Origin: Phlyctochytrium arcticum
Taxonomy: Eukaryota > Chytridiomycota > Chytridiomycetes > Chytridiales > Chytridiaceae
Assembly: GCA_025602905.1 (NCBI GenBank)
Contig: JAHLKI010000018.1
Location: forward strand, 124,001-188,000
DNA length: 64,000 nt
Direction of reading: 5' to 3'
The notes beneath the pieces were generated by a model. That model saw only the letters and a list, made by a program, of their open reading frames with translations, ran no database searches and was not told where the DNA came from. Both the position numbers and the translations under genes were made by a program. Shown in pieces: positions 39,892 to 50,698 of the stretch; position 1 is the first letter of the stretch, and the number at the start of each line of letters is the position of its first letter.

Positions 39892-40882
39892 ACGAGGATA
39901 TGCCAGGTATGGGGCTAAGCCCAATACAGAGACGAATGTACTGTAAACCAAACACAGAAGAAGTCTGCAAAAAAATGGCAGAGCTTCCATATACAGAATG
40001 CCCCTGGTCATTCTCACCACCAATTCCATTGAGCGCTCCTCTAAAACCATGGCTGTGTGCAAACCCCCCTCCCATCTTGGCTTGGCTTTGAAAATCAAGG
40101 CTGTGTGCAATACCCGCCCAGTCAATGCCATTCCACCATTGATACTCATTCCCTCCATCACTCACAAACGGCCATGCCAAGATGCCATCTATTTTCCCAC
40201 GCACAGGCCATGCCAAGATGTAATCTGGCTTTCGGACTCGGCCTACGTCCTCAAGAATTTGCCCAGAGATTTCAACTCAAGGCCCTCCATCACTTACCAA
40301 CTGCCATGCCAAGATGCAATGTGATTTCCCACGCTCATGTGTAGCAAATTTGGCTTTGGGACTCGGCCTACGGCCTCGAGGATTTGCCCAAAGATTTTGG
40401 AGTCCGAGCAGGTCACGTGGGGCACGTGTTTTCGGACAAATGCTACTATACTATATAGACGAGGATATGCCAGGTATGGGGCTAAGCCCAATACAGAGAC
40501 GAATGTACTGTAAACCAAACACAGAAGAAGTCTGCAAAACAATGGCAGAGCTTCCATATACAGAATGCCCCTGGTCATTCTCACCACCAATTCCATTGAG
40601 CGCTCCTCTAAACCATGGCTGTGTGCAAACCCCCCTCCCATCTTGGGTTGGCTTTGGAAATCAAGGCTGTGTGCAATACCCGCCCAGTCAATGCCATTCC
40701 ACCATTGATACTCATTCCCTCCATCACTCACAAACGGCCATGCCAAGATGCCATCATCTATTTTCCCACGCTCAGGCCATGCCAAGATGTAATCTGGCTT
40801 TCGGAGTCGGCCTACGTCCTCAAGAATTTGCCCAGAGATTTCAGCTCAAGGCCCTCTATCACTTACCAACTGCCATGCCAAG
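39892..40882. repeat. 567-bp tandem duplication; second copy split by MULE-2
   Basis: Copy 1 starts at ACGAGGATATGCCAGG (39892), copy 2 at the same sequence at 40459. Copy 2 is interrupted at CATGCCAAG (40882) by MULE-2 and resumes at 43463-43600 with GATGCAATGTGATTTCCCAC and the CTCGGCCTACGGCCTCGAGG block. Each copy contains several CCATGCCAAGATG motifs. The two copies differ by scattered substitutions. Confidence 0.85.
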
Positions 40883-43462
40883 GGGTGCGTATCGGGCGTA
40901 GAAGAACCAGTGGTTTGATCCAACTCATTTCTTCCCAAAACGTTAAATGAAGCGGACTTTGGTTTTGGAAATTTGGATTTTGGATCTTGCCCAGGGTCTT
41001 GCCAGTCGCGTTGAGTGAGTTTTGCGATCTTGACATTCAAGATCGCGGGCCCGTATTACCCCCAGACACCCTTGCACTTTGCTACTCACTCACAAAGAAT
41101 CAGTTTTACTCAATATCTGTCATGTACTGTGCTCTTTACCAACTTCTTCGCTATTTTAACATTGCTGACTCTTTGGAACCATGTCGCCAGCGTTTGTTCA
41201 ATCCAGGTCAACCCTTCACTTTACGTCTTCACGATTTCAACGAACAATGGAAGCTGGGCGACAACTTTTGGAACGTGTATATACGGCACTAACAAGCGCG
41301 CCGACGGCGTTTTAACAACTAGCTACAAATGCAAATTGAAGAAACATCGAAAGTCGTCCGGGCCTTGTGCCGACAAGGAAGGAGAACTTCAAAGAAGAGA
41401 CGCATCACGTCTGTTTTCAACAGTGTCAATTGTGCGGCTCGTTTGCTAGTGATCAAAAATCCCGCAAACGGGACCGTTACTATTCAAATGCACCCGGATT
41501 ACAGTACCCATTCCGCCGGCCACCACATATCAGATGTGGATGACGTTACCCTGTGCTCCCAAGCTAACGAATTCATCCAGTAAGAAGCCAATCAACCATA
41601 TGCGCCTTGCCAGATTGCTGACGCTTTGCCAGAGATTATTGCGCGGTCCACCTCCCCTTGCAGAGCTGCGGCCCTTGGGCTTAGTCGCATCACGGCTCGA
41701 GCCGTTTGGAACAAACGATGGAAGGCGCGTAAGGTTGCAGCTGCACCCCCTTCATCGCTTGACGACGACGTCTCCCAAGCAATCTCAGATCTTCAAGGTG
41801 CAGGCTATGAAGTTAAGCGGTTTTTGATTGCATCCGACGAGGGGAATGTCCCGGAGGGATTTGCTTTTGCAACTGCTCGTGGCCTCGAGACTTTGGTGTC
41901 GAGTAGCTATCTGGTACAGCTGGACTCAACCCACAAGACCAACATCTACGATTGGCGTCTCTTCACGGTGATGGTCCGCGACAAACACGGCAGCTGGATT
42001 CCTGCCGGCCAATTTTATACTAGCATTGAAAATGCTTGCGCGGTTAACGGGGGCCTTCAGACATTGCGCGATATGGTATCTGCTGGTGGATTCGGCACCT
42101 GGCAACCACGCTACTTTTTGATTGATCAATCGCATGTGGAAAAGAACGGAATCCACAAAACCTTTCGGGGAATGGAGGCTGGAGAAGAGGAGGTATACGT
42201 GAAGTTCTGCAAGGTAATGTGATCTATTTTGAGTTACCTTGGAATTCAACTTGTTGAATGATTCTTAGGTGCATTTAATTCGGACATTGATGAGAAAAAC
42301 ATCAATACACCCTTCAACGTTCCGAAAGATGTTACATGCCATGAACAAAACCACTCGACTTGGGGCACGTCAATTGGTGGAAGAGGCGATTGCCGGCGCA
42401 CCCCAAACGATTAGTACCTATCTCACCACGTACTGGTCGAAATCGACCGATATTGAGAGCTGGTCAATGGCCGCAAGGCACCACTCGCCTGTTCTACTGC
42501 AAATCACCTCTACAAATGCCCTCGAGTCATACCATAGATTGGTGAAGGCCCCGGGGAAATGCACGAAGCAATGCAGTCTTTTGCGAGCAGCCCGCGCTCT
42601 GGTGAAGGTCAATAAACAACGCTGGCTAGAGGCCGACTGTACAGCGACTATATTTCGTACCAAGACCTTGAAACGCCTCAACGCCTACCCCAAAATCGGG
42701 AAGTTTCCGTACCCCATCCAGAGACTCCTGATCGATCAGTATATGGCGGTGGAAAAGCGTATCGCTAAAGGAAAACCCATCCCTCAACTGGAGGGTGATT
42801 GTCACTGCTTGTTTGCGCGACAGTATCAGCTACCATGTAAGCATGTGTTCCATGCAGACAGTTGCAGCGACAGTCGCATATTGACACCCGAGCGATGGGA
42901 AAGTTACGCCATTATGTTCGAAGAGTGTGGGTACGAGGTTTACGAAGGAAGGGAGACAGTGTCTGTACCGGTCGTACTGCCCGAGATTGATGTTGCCCGT
43001 GACTCTAGAAAGAGAAAGGTTAAAGCCGCAGGTGAGGAGATTATGAATTTCTATTTCCATCTAGAAGATCAAGTGAAGGATCAAGATCCGCTGGCCTGCG
43101 GCAAGTTGGACAAGTTTATTGCAGACCTCTTGAGCTTTACAACCACCAACACTATCTACACTTTCCATCAGGAAAACTAGACTAGAATCAGGATAGCATC
43201 GGGATCTTTTGCCATCATTACTTCCAGCAGATAGACTTATTGCGGGTAGCAAGGTTGTATATGTTTTGCCAATTATTACAGTGGTTCTCGTCCGTTCTCG
43301 GGCTCGCGTCCATTTTTCCTGCAGCACGTTGCGTTGCGTCTGTTGAATAACTTGAATTCCTTCAGACCTTCGCGTCAAAGGCTGAATTTTGATCATTTAA
43401 CTAATTTGGGAACAAATTACAACTGGTTCGATTTCTGGTTCTTCTACGCCCGATACGCACCC
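40883..43462. mobile_element. MULE-2, Mutator-like element with perfect 9-bp target duplication
   Basis: 2580 bp. Both ends read GGGTGCGTATCGGGCGTAGA inward and stay identical for 28 bp (to AACCAG), then partly similar for about 40 more. CATGCCAAG is duplicated at 40874-40882 and 43463-43471. The target lies inside the second copy of a 567-bp tandem repeat, so the insertion is younger than the duplication. Confidence 0.93.
41329..43180 (+). pseudogene. MULE transposase with one 55-nt intron and an in-frame stop
   Basis: Exon sequence begins about 41329 (N-terminal zinc-like region, partly in another frame) and is interrupted by TAA at 41581 before EANQPYAPCQIADAL. The core has the first Asp in VQLDSTHKTNIYDW and the second in YFLIDQSHVE. 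The intron 42214-42268 (GTAATG..TTCTTAG) joins YVKFCK to VHLIRTLMRK. Next come SWSMAARHHSPV and TNALESYHRLVK, as in this superfamily, and a SWIM finger (CHCLFARQYQLPCKHVFH). The ends of the element and its target duplication are perfect, so it moved recently, perhaps with help from another copy. Confidence 0.85.
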
Positions 43463-43600
43463 CATGCCAAGATGCAATGTGATTTCCCACGCTCATGTGT
43501 AGCAAATTTGGCGGACTCGGCCTACGGCCTCGAGGATTTGCACAAAGTTTTTGGAGTCCAAACAGGTCACGTGGGGCACGTGGTTCAGACGGATTCTATT

Positions 43601-44068
43601 TTAATGTATAGAATGTCTGTCCTGCTTTGCAATTTTACTTTGATACTGTCCTGCCAACAACCAAAAATATTTCAAAATTTTGAGGATGCCAGAACCAATG
43701 AGGAACAACCTAATCAATGATGCACGCCGGCCTTGGTTGCAATCTGCTGATGGATTTTCTGGATGTCATTGGAATTACTGCACAACTGGCCCACAGTAAA
43801 TTTTTTGAGAACATGGGCAATAAAGATGCTCTGGCTTTGATCTAGACTGAGGCAAACCTTTCCACCAAAAAGGCATTAGTCCATGTTAATTATTAAGCAA
43901 GGGAATGCAGCAATCCTTCTTGGGATGACAATGAAGAAGAGTACATTATGCGTCCTATTATTGCTATGAGTTTGTGCAAGAAATCCCGTGGACTGAAAGC
44001 AGTCCTGCAGGAAGGCAATTTTGGAGGACCCTCAAAGCAAATAGAGCACTTCAATCTTGTCACGCACG
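43601..44068. other. No gene recognised
   Basis: Remainder of the interval between the interrupted duplication and the non-autonomous element; nothing supportable. Confidence 0.4.
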
Positions 44069-45330
44069 GAATTGTCGGGGGGTCATATTGAGTCCAGGCA
44101 AATTGTGGTTTTTAAATTGAGAATGTCAAAGTTGGACTTTGATATTTCATGTTCCCTTTGAATTTTGTCCCGTTTTTCAGTGCGGACATATTTGACTCGA
44201 TTTTTGTCCCAGGCATATGAAGAATGATATTGATAAAATGATGCGTACATATAACGTTGACTACAGAATACAGTATCTGTACAAAGTGATGAATGTTCCC
44301 GGGAATATTAAACACCACTTCAACATACAAACCGTAGGTTACCAGCGCTTTTCTGTGCAGATTGTCCAGCTTAAAACATTTTGTTGGCACCATTAGAAAC
44401 CTTGACCATAACTTTCTTCTCCTTGGCCAATATGAAAAGAGCCGTTTCTGGCAAGTGGGACAATTGATAGTAATTCGGCCAAATGGTTGTTGTTTCTGGC
44501 CATTTCCTACCCTATCGTGCACTTGTCCTTTTTCCCACGCGTATCTTCAGTCATCACTTCCAACTTACTATTGTTGCAAAACTCTGGAATAAAATGGGAA
44601 ACCTTGTCCAGAAGTTTTTTTGAAGGCACTGGCTGAGTTGGGTTGGAGGAGGACGCCTGCATGGCCGCAAGTGGAGTGTCTGCTTTTAGTATGATGACAG
44701 TGGGAACCTCTACCAAAAGCATAGTCAAGATTCCCGGGAACATTGATTGAGAACATTATGCTATTACTCTCCCAGGCCACATTGTGGGAGAGGGAAAGTT
44801 CATGCAGGGTGGTGGCTCCGATAGTATGTAGAAATTTTGAGAGGGTTACAGGTGCATAGAACCTTTAACAAAAGCATAGTTAATATTCCCAGGAACATTT
44901 AGAACGTTATGCAATTACTCACCCGGGCCACATTGTGGCAGAGGGACACTTCATGCAGGGCGGTGGCTCAGATACTACGTAGAAAACTTTGAGAGGGTTT
45001 CAGACACATACAAGGCAGTAAATTCTCTCACAGTAAGTAAAAGAGATCAGAACTTTTTGCGACCTTATCCGGGCACTGTTTGTTACAAATCCCAGCAAGT
45101 TTGGCGAGGAAAACATTGTCAAGAGGAACAAAAATATCTCAGCGCTCTTAGGAGCACCCCAGCTCATTCACATCCCTCTGGAACAGTTTATGTATTTGTT
45201 TTAGTCCGCATGGGAACATTGCGGACAAAGTTTCACAGTCATGTCAAATATGAAAGTCCGATTTTGACATTCTCAATTATAAAACCAAAATTTGCCCGTA
45301 CTCAATTTGACCCCCGGACAAAAAAAATGG
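44069..45330. mobile_element. Non-autonomous DNA transposon with long inverted repeats
   Basis: Left end about 44069-44205 and right end about 45215-45330 are reverse complements sharing TTGTC.GGGGTCA.ATTGAG, GGCAAATT.TGGTTTT, ATTGAGAATGTCAAA and GGAC, followed by AT-rich similarity. About 1.26 kb, no transposase gene. Inside are two 145-bp direct repeats and sequence shared with 28740-28995. The transposon superfamily and target duplication were not resolved. Confidence 0.6.
44706..45003 (+). repeat. Two direct copies of a 145-bp repeat
   Basis: Copies at about 44706-44850 and 44857-45003, each with AACAAAAGCATAGT-type start (ACCAAAAGCATAGT in the first), GGCCACATTGTGG.AGAGG, TTCATGCAGGG.GGTGGCTC and TTTGAGAGGGTT. 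A third partial copy (GGGCCACATGGTGAGAG..) lies near 30745. Confidence 0.75.
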
Positions 45331-46975
45331 TGACAATCTCAAAGGATGCCTGGATTCAGTGCAGGGGTCACTCCAAGACCCAGGCCTGCAATTTTTGATC
45401 GTGGTGGATGGTGATCTCACCAACAAAGACACTTTGGACCATGACTGTTAGTACAAGAAATTTTCCTTGACCGTGAGTCACACACAAGGTCAAGAATATT
45501 AGAACAAATATCAAAAAAATCACCAAGATTATGCCAGCACATGGGGAGATTCTGTACCAAACTATTTCCAAGATACTGTCTACTGGGCAGTTGAGCACAA
45601 TGACGAGTGTGCCCCCGCCAATCAAACTACTGAATCTGCCCTGAGACTGCATCTACAGTATGACAGTTTTTCCTAAGCATCTACAAGGTGAGTTAATATT
45701 TAAGCAAGTTACTGTTCTCTGAAGACATCAAATAATCATTGCCAAATTTCACTCTAGATGGTTGCTCTGACTGCAAGTGGGAGACTTGTTGTCACAAACT
45801 AAATAACCATGAGCAATGTCTGGCTCCCAAACTCATGACAGACACTCCTGCCTACATCTCTGGTATCATCAAAATGATTGAAGCTTTGTTCAGTGTGAAC
45901 AGGGCATACAAGATCATCACTCCCATGTGCACCACCCCAAACGAAGCTTTTAATCATAAACAGACAAGGAGGACCCCAAAGTCTCTTGGAGACAAATATG
46001 GGTTGCGCAAAGAATATTATTCGGCTTTGCAAAGCCTACACAGTTTTTTGCCAGCAAAGAGTCTTATTGAACAACAAAGATATCCAGGAGCAAAATGATA
46101 TTTGCCAGGAAAGGATTGCCAAGGTCATACGGGAGTCCAGACTTCTTGACTGGAATGCTCCCTACCAGTCCTATGGGGAGCATGATACTCAACCAATTTA
46201 TGTGCCCTTGTGGTTGACCAACGTTGAAGATTGGGAGTCAAGTGTCAAGTGTGTTTGCTGTCAGATTGTCACTGTCACAGGGGTGAGATTTGGGGGTGGG
46301 GGTAGGATATCCTCCTATGTGGTATACCCCCGGGACTGTGTAATCCTACCCCAGCATTACACCCTACCCGACATTACACCGATAATCCACCCTACAACCC
46401 AGCATATCTCACACAGGATTAAAAATAATCCTCTCCATAATCCAACAATCGAGTCAACATTCACAAACCGAATCATCTCGCTCCACAATTCATCGACTGA
46501 AGCCGCTGCCTTTGGCACTACGGGAATTCCAATTCCAATCACAAAAACATAAAACATTCCGTTTGGATTACCCGCCCGACCTTACTCCCATCTGGAGATT
46601 ATCAAGAGGATCAAGATCATCAGTTTTACCCCCTTCTTCAAAACTCACAAATGTTTCTAGGTTTTTATGGACTTTGCAGAAATTCCCTAAATTGTAGCAT
46701 CTTCAGCCCATCTATCAAGACCAAGATCATCAAGAGTATCAAGATCTGCAGGATCATCAGTTTTTCCCCCTTTTTCCAAACTCACAAATTTTTCTAGATT
46801 TTATGCACTTGGCCAAAATTGCCCAAATTTCACCAAAGTTTGGATATAGTACCAAACTTCCCACATTTCCTCCTTATATGTTCTCCATCATTCATCCTCG
46901 GTTTTTCTGGATATTGTACCTCCACAGTGTGTGTAGAAGCAAATTACCAAATTATCTGTTGAATGCCAAATTTCA
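45331..46975. other. No gene recognised
   Basis: AT-rich with several open frames of 60-190 codons but no recognisable protein feature; CAAGATCATCAAGAG-type short repeats near 46600-46740. Confidence 0.4.
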
Positions 46976-47047
46976 TCGACTTCATGGATATGCAAATCTG
47001 ACATTAGGATACGACAATGCCACTTTTGCATATCCATGAAATCGATG
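46976..47047. repeat. Hairpin, 23-bp arms
   Basis: CATCGACTTCATGGATATGC.. pairs with ..GCATATCCATGAAATCGATG (one mismatch) around a 26-nt loop. May be one end of, or a small, miniature transposon. Confidence 0.7.
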
Positions 47048-47344
47048 TTGCGTTGATGGAAATGAATAGGGGGTTTCAAAATCAGAATTGAGGCTCAAGT
47101 TCAAGTCTTGAACGTTACACCGGTTTGAATCCAGGTGTCACAGGCCCCTCCATTTGGTGTAGCTTTAGTTTACTAGTAAAATCGCCAGAGTTGAGCTGCG
47201 CAGCACAACTTGAAAAAACGGCTGCCAGGCACGCATTTTGCTCTCAAGTTGAGCCTGTCGCGCGTTTTACACCCATTTCGCGACATCATCTCTCATCCAT
47301 CTCCATCTCAAAATCCACACACTTTCCTCTCAAACAACACCAAA

Positions 47345-48634
47345 ATGCCCCGCAAAAGCAAGCGACAGCAGACGATAGAACAAATCGAAGATCTCGCTCT
47401 CGCCAATGTCTTAGCCGAAGCACTTACGATCGAGCCAGAAAGCGACGACTCGCTTTCGAGCGACGAAGATGGCAACTCCAGTGGCGAGGATAGTCTGGGG
47501 TTGGATGATGACAACTGCCAACCAATGGACGTCATCCCCGCTGTGCTCGGCGCCCTTCAAAATGCCCGGTACTTGTATGAGCGGCCGCGAGTTCCAAAGC
47601 AATCGTTCCTACCGCTACTGGACCAGCTGGATGCCGGCCGGTTCCAAAACGAAATCCGATGTTCGCGTGAGACGTTTCATGTGTTGGCCGACATGCTTAG
47701 GACCAATCCTGTATTCTATGCAGACGGCCCGACGAAGCAGGCGCCCGTGGAGCTCCAACTGATGGTGGCCTTGTCGCGCTTTGCTCAAAGCGGAAACGGC
47801 GCTCGTATCGCGAGGCTGTCCAGGATGTGGGGGGTCTCGGAAGGGTCCATCTGGAATTACACCAGAAGAGTAATCACCGCGCTTCTGGGGCTTGCACCCC
47901 AGTGGTTGCGGTGGCCCACTCCCGAAGAAAAAGCCCGTTGCAAAGCCTCGATTAGACGGAAGTCAGGATTTCCTGACTGCATTGGGTTCGTAGACGGAAC
48001 CCTTATTCCGCTTTACGAGAAACCCATCCGGGACGGCGAGGCTTATTATACTCGAAAGTCGAGGTATTCACTTTCCCTGATGGTCGTATGTGATGATCAG
48101 AAGACAATTACCAGCATCTTTACCGGATGTCCTGGATCATATCACGACAGCCGAGTGTTTAAGAGCTCGGAATTGTACACCAACCAAGCCCGGCACTTCT
48201 CGGGGGAGGAGTACATTGTCGGTGATTCGGCTTACCAGTGCACCCCCACCGTCATCGCATCCTACAAAAAGCCTGCTGCCAACCTAGCAGAAAACAAGGC
48301 CTTCAATTACGCGGTTGCGAAGCTGCGGGTCGTCAACGAGAATTGTATTGGCCTGCTGAAAGGGAAGTTCCAGAGCTTGAAAGAGCTCCGTGTCATGCTC
48401 TGGGATGCAGACAGCTGTGCCCTCGCGGAAGGTTGGATTTCCGCGTGCTGTGTCCTTCACAACATTCTGTTGCAGGTAGATGAGACCTACGACAACGACG
48501 AATTCGCTGCCCAAGAAGACGCAGATCAGGCAGGGGATGGCGGGGTGGACGACGACGAGAGCGATGGCTGGAATAAGCGCGAGCTCGTGAAGCAGGATGT
48601 AGCGATGTGGGAATTGGCCAGACGACAACGATAG
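47345..48634 (+). CDS. PIF/Harbinger transposase (DDE superfamily)
   Basis: 429 residues from the ATG at 47345 (MPRKSKRQQ). An acidic N-terminal linker is followed by a helix-turn-helix-like region with ELQLMVALSRFAQSG and WGVSEGSIWNYTRRV. The DDE_Tnp_4 core has IGFVDGTLIPL (first Asp), a SLMVVCD..T...TGCPGSYHDSRVF block, YIVGDSAYQC (second Asp) and NENCIGLLKGKFQSL (Glu). Spacing and surrounding motifs are standard and the frame is intact, so it may be active. It converges on the Myb/SANT partner gene, the usual two-gene layout. Clear inverted ends were not found. Confidence 0.9.
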   Translation: MPRKSKRQQTIEQIEDLALANVLAEALTIEPESDDSLSSDEDGNSSGEDSLGLDDDNCQPMDVIPAVLGALQNARYLYERPRVPKQSFLPLLDQLDAGRFQNEIRCSRETFHVLADMLRTNPVFYADGPTKQAPVELQLMVALSRFAQSGNGARIARLSRMWGVSEGSIWNYTRRVITALLGLAPQWLRWPTPEEKARCKASIRRKSGFPDCIGFVDGTLIPLYEKPIRDGEAYYTRKSRYSLSLMVVCDDQKTITSIFTGCPGSYHDSRVFKSSELYTNQARHFSGEEYIVGDSAYQCTPTVIASYKKPAANLAENKAFNYAVAKLRVVNENCIGLLKGKFQSLKELRVMLWDADSCALAEGWISACCVLHNILLQVDETYDNDEFAAQEDADQAGDGGVDDDESDGWNKRELVKQDVAMWELARRQR

Positions 48635-48768
48635 ATATATATTTGGAGATTTATAGTCAATATGAAGATATGTGTTATGTTATTGAATAATCAGATGAAG
48701 CACTCTCCACTAATCAACTCCCTTATATTAGAGCTTGTCTTTGAATGCAGCAGTGATACAACATACCT

Positions 48769-50106
48769 TCAGTTAAAGCCCCGAGCGCGCATTTCCATCA
48801 GCTTGAGCTCCGCTTGAACCTTGGCTGCTTCCGCGTTGGCCTTGGCTGCTTCCGCGTTGGCCTTGGCTGCTTCCGCCTCGAGCTTTCGAATCGCGAGCTC
48901 TTCCTTCCTCAGATTTTCTGCGGCGGCCGCTTCCCTATCCTCTCTCGCCGCAAGCCGCTCCTCCATCCTCTGCTTCAAGGCCAATTCGGCTTCGGCAAGG
49001 GTCGTCGTCCGCTCCTCCAGGCGCTGCTCCCGATCCGCACGCTCTCGCTCCCGGTCCGACCGCTCTCGAGACAACTTCAGCCGCTCCTCGGCTAATTGGT
49101 TGCGGCGATCCTCTCTTTTTTCGATGGCTTCATTGCGCTCGTCACAAGCGCGGTTGACCAAGTCTGCAATGCCCTGTCGAATTGGAGGGGATGCCGGGCG
49201 TGGGTTTCTTCGGCTGGGTCGCGACCCAGCGGTGCCCCCCGTTGCTGCAGTTGGAGCCACCTCCGCGTTCCTGCCTGCTGGTGGGGACGACCTTCTGGTG
49301 GGCGTGGGCGTGGATGGGGACGCGCTTCGGTTGCTTGGACGTCGCTGTGGGGACGCGCTCCTTCGCTGCGGACCACGCTGCGGGGATAGGGACGCTGAGT
49401 CGCGACGCGTGGATGGGCTGCGCGTCCCCTCGTCGTCGTTCATGATGGACTGGATGGCCATCCCGGTGCGGCGACGAGGAGCGGGCATGGCGGCGCCGGT
49501 TGAGGGGCCCTCTGAGTCGCGCGACTCGGGGTCATTTGCGTCGTCGGTCCGCCGAGATGGCCTTCTGCCTAACGTGCTGATAAGACCATGAAATCCCTGG
49601 GATGAGTCGGTGGTCAACAAAGGCTTGTGCACCGCGCGGTCCATGAAGATTGGGTCAAGATCTTCGAAGCAAGGACAGATCTTGAGGACTTTGTCACGAA
49701 TGGACTCTACCCCCATCTTCGCTTCGGTCGTTAATAGGCCATTCCCCGTTTGGTCCAGCTCCTTGGTGGCCGCCCGGTACTTGTCTTCAAACTGGGTGAC
49801 CTTGGATTGCACTTGCTTGGCATCGACCTGGAATCCTTTGGTTCCCAAAAACTCGGCAGCTTCCCCAGCTACAGCAATTTTCGTCTTGCCTGAGCTGCGC
49901 GACCGACCACTAGCATCGACTTTGCCGGCGTTGCGGAACCGGTTGTAGTTGTCATCTTCACCCAACCAGTTCAGAAGATGCTGCTGGGGCACTATGGTCC
50001 ATTTGAAGTACGAGGTTGATGCCGCGGCCTCTTGACTTCGCGCAGATGGGTTTCTGTTGCGAGAACTAGTAGCGCGGGAAGACGAAGGATTTCCGTTAGA
50101 GGACAT
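48769..50106 (-). CDS. Myb/SANT-like DNA-binding partner of the Harbinger transposase
   Basis: 445 residues, start MSSNGNPSSSRATSS. Residues about 30-145 form a trihelical Myb/SANT-like module (HLLNWLGEDDNYNRFRNAG, QSKVTQFEDKYRAATKEL, then VLKICPCFEDLDPIF). The middle (about 170-310) is Ser/Arg/Pro-rich and disordered. The C-terminus (about 320-445) is a long coiled coil rich in R/E/A ending in tandem EAAKANA heptads. Harbinger elements need such a protein for nuclear import and binding to the element ends. The module is common in fungal Harbinger families, notably in rust-type Basidiomycota. Confidence 0.85.
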   Translation of the reverse strand: MSSNGNPSSSRATSSRNRNPSARSQEAAASTSYFKWTIVPQQHLLNWLGEDDNYNRFRNAGKVDASGRSRSSGKTKIAVAGEAAEFLGTKGFQVDAKQVQSKVTQFEDKYRAATKELDQTGNGLLTTEAKMGVESIRDKVLKICPCFEDLDPIFMDRAVHKPLLTTDSSQGFHGLISTLGRRPSRRTDDANDPESRDSEGPSTGAAMPAPRRRTGMAIQSIMNDDEGTRSPSTRRDSASLSPQRGPQRRSASPQRRPSNRSASPSTPTPTRRSSPPAGRNAEVAPTAATGGTAGSRPSRRNPRPASPPIRQGIADLVNRACDERNEAIEKREDRRNQLAEERLKLSRERSDRERERADREQRLEERTTTLAEAELALKQRMEERLAAREDREAAAAENLRKEELAIRKLEAEAAKANAEAAKANAEAAKVQAELKLMEMRARGFN

Positions 50107-50492
50107 GTTGGGTTGATATTTGAGGTGGTTGTGTAGATGTGTGTATCGATAGTTTGTAGTTGAGGGTAGAGTAGATTTGTGTGCATGGATGTGCCAAGCG
50201 CTTTTTATATGATTTTTTGGTCACCACCATTTCATTCTTTCATCATTTCGCTCGTGCTCATGCTTCTTGGATCTCTTGGATCTCAGCATTTCATCATTTC
50301 ATGCCATGGACATCCTGCATGATCCTGCATGACAGCCAAACTCAGCCTTCAAGGTTGTTCAAGTTGACAGCCATGACATCGCAGCCAGATTTGCGGATGA
50401 CATCGCCTGTACTACCAACAATATACCCTTATGGGGAAATAGCTAGGGCTCGGAGCTGGTTCGAGTGCCTCAACTTGAGCACGCAAGTTGAG
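50107..50492. other. Upstream region of the Myb/SANT gene; possible Harbinger end
   Basis: Contains CTCAACTTGAGCACGCAAGTTGAG (quasi-palindromic) at 50469-50492, loosely mirrored by GTTGAGCTGCGCAGCACAAC at 47190-47210. The match is too weak to call terminal inverted repeats. Candidate promoter for the Myb/SANT gene. Confidence 0.3.
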
Positions 50493-50625
50493 TGAGATGG
50501 AGCTATAGTCAGGATGAGTAGTATATATTGTCTAGAGTACAAGAGAGTGCTGGGGTGAGGCTACAAGAGGTAGGGACGTGGCGTAGGTATGGCGCAGGGC
50601 CAAGAGCCAAGCCACATCCAGGACA
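50493..50625 (-). repeat. Probable 3' LTR of the Ty3 element
   Basis: On the minus strand, downstream of pol, a polypurine tract AGGGGGGGGCA (50636-50626) is followed by TGTCCTGGATGTGGC (start of LTR). A natural CA end (..CATCTCA) lies at 50493, giving about 133 bp. The second LTR should lie beyond element C, outside the window, so it cannot be compared. Confidence 0.45.
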
Positions 50626-50698
50626 TGCCCCCCCCTACAGATAGAAAGGCGGGAAGAATACGACACGCCAAAGCAAAGGAATACTAAAGGAGAATATG

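Noticed and set aside
48821..49591. 256-codon open frame on the plus strand
   Set aside because: Antisense to the Myb/SANT partner gene; low-complexity Ala/Ser/Arg product caused by the GC-rich opposite strand.
47190..50492. Harbinger terminal inverted repeats at GTTGAGCTGCGCAGC / CTCAACTTGCGTGC
   Set aside because: Both sequences are individually quasi-palindromic and match each other only weakly; no TWA target duplication was seen.
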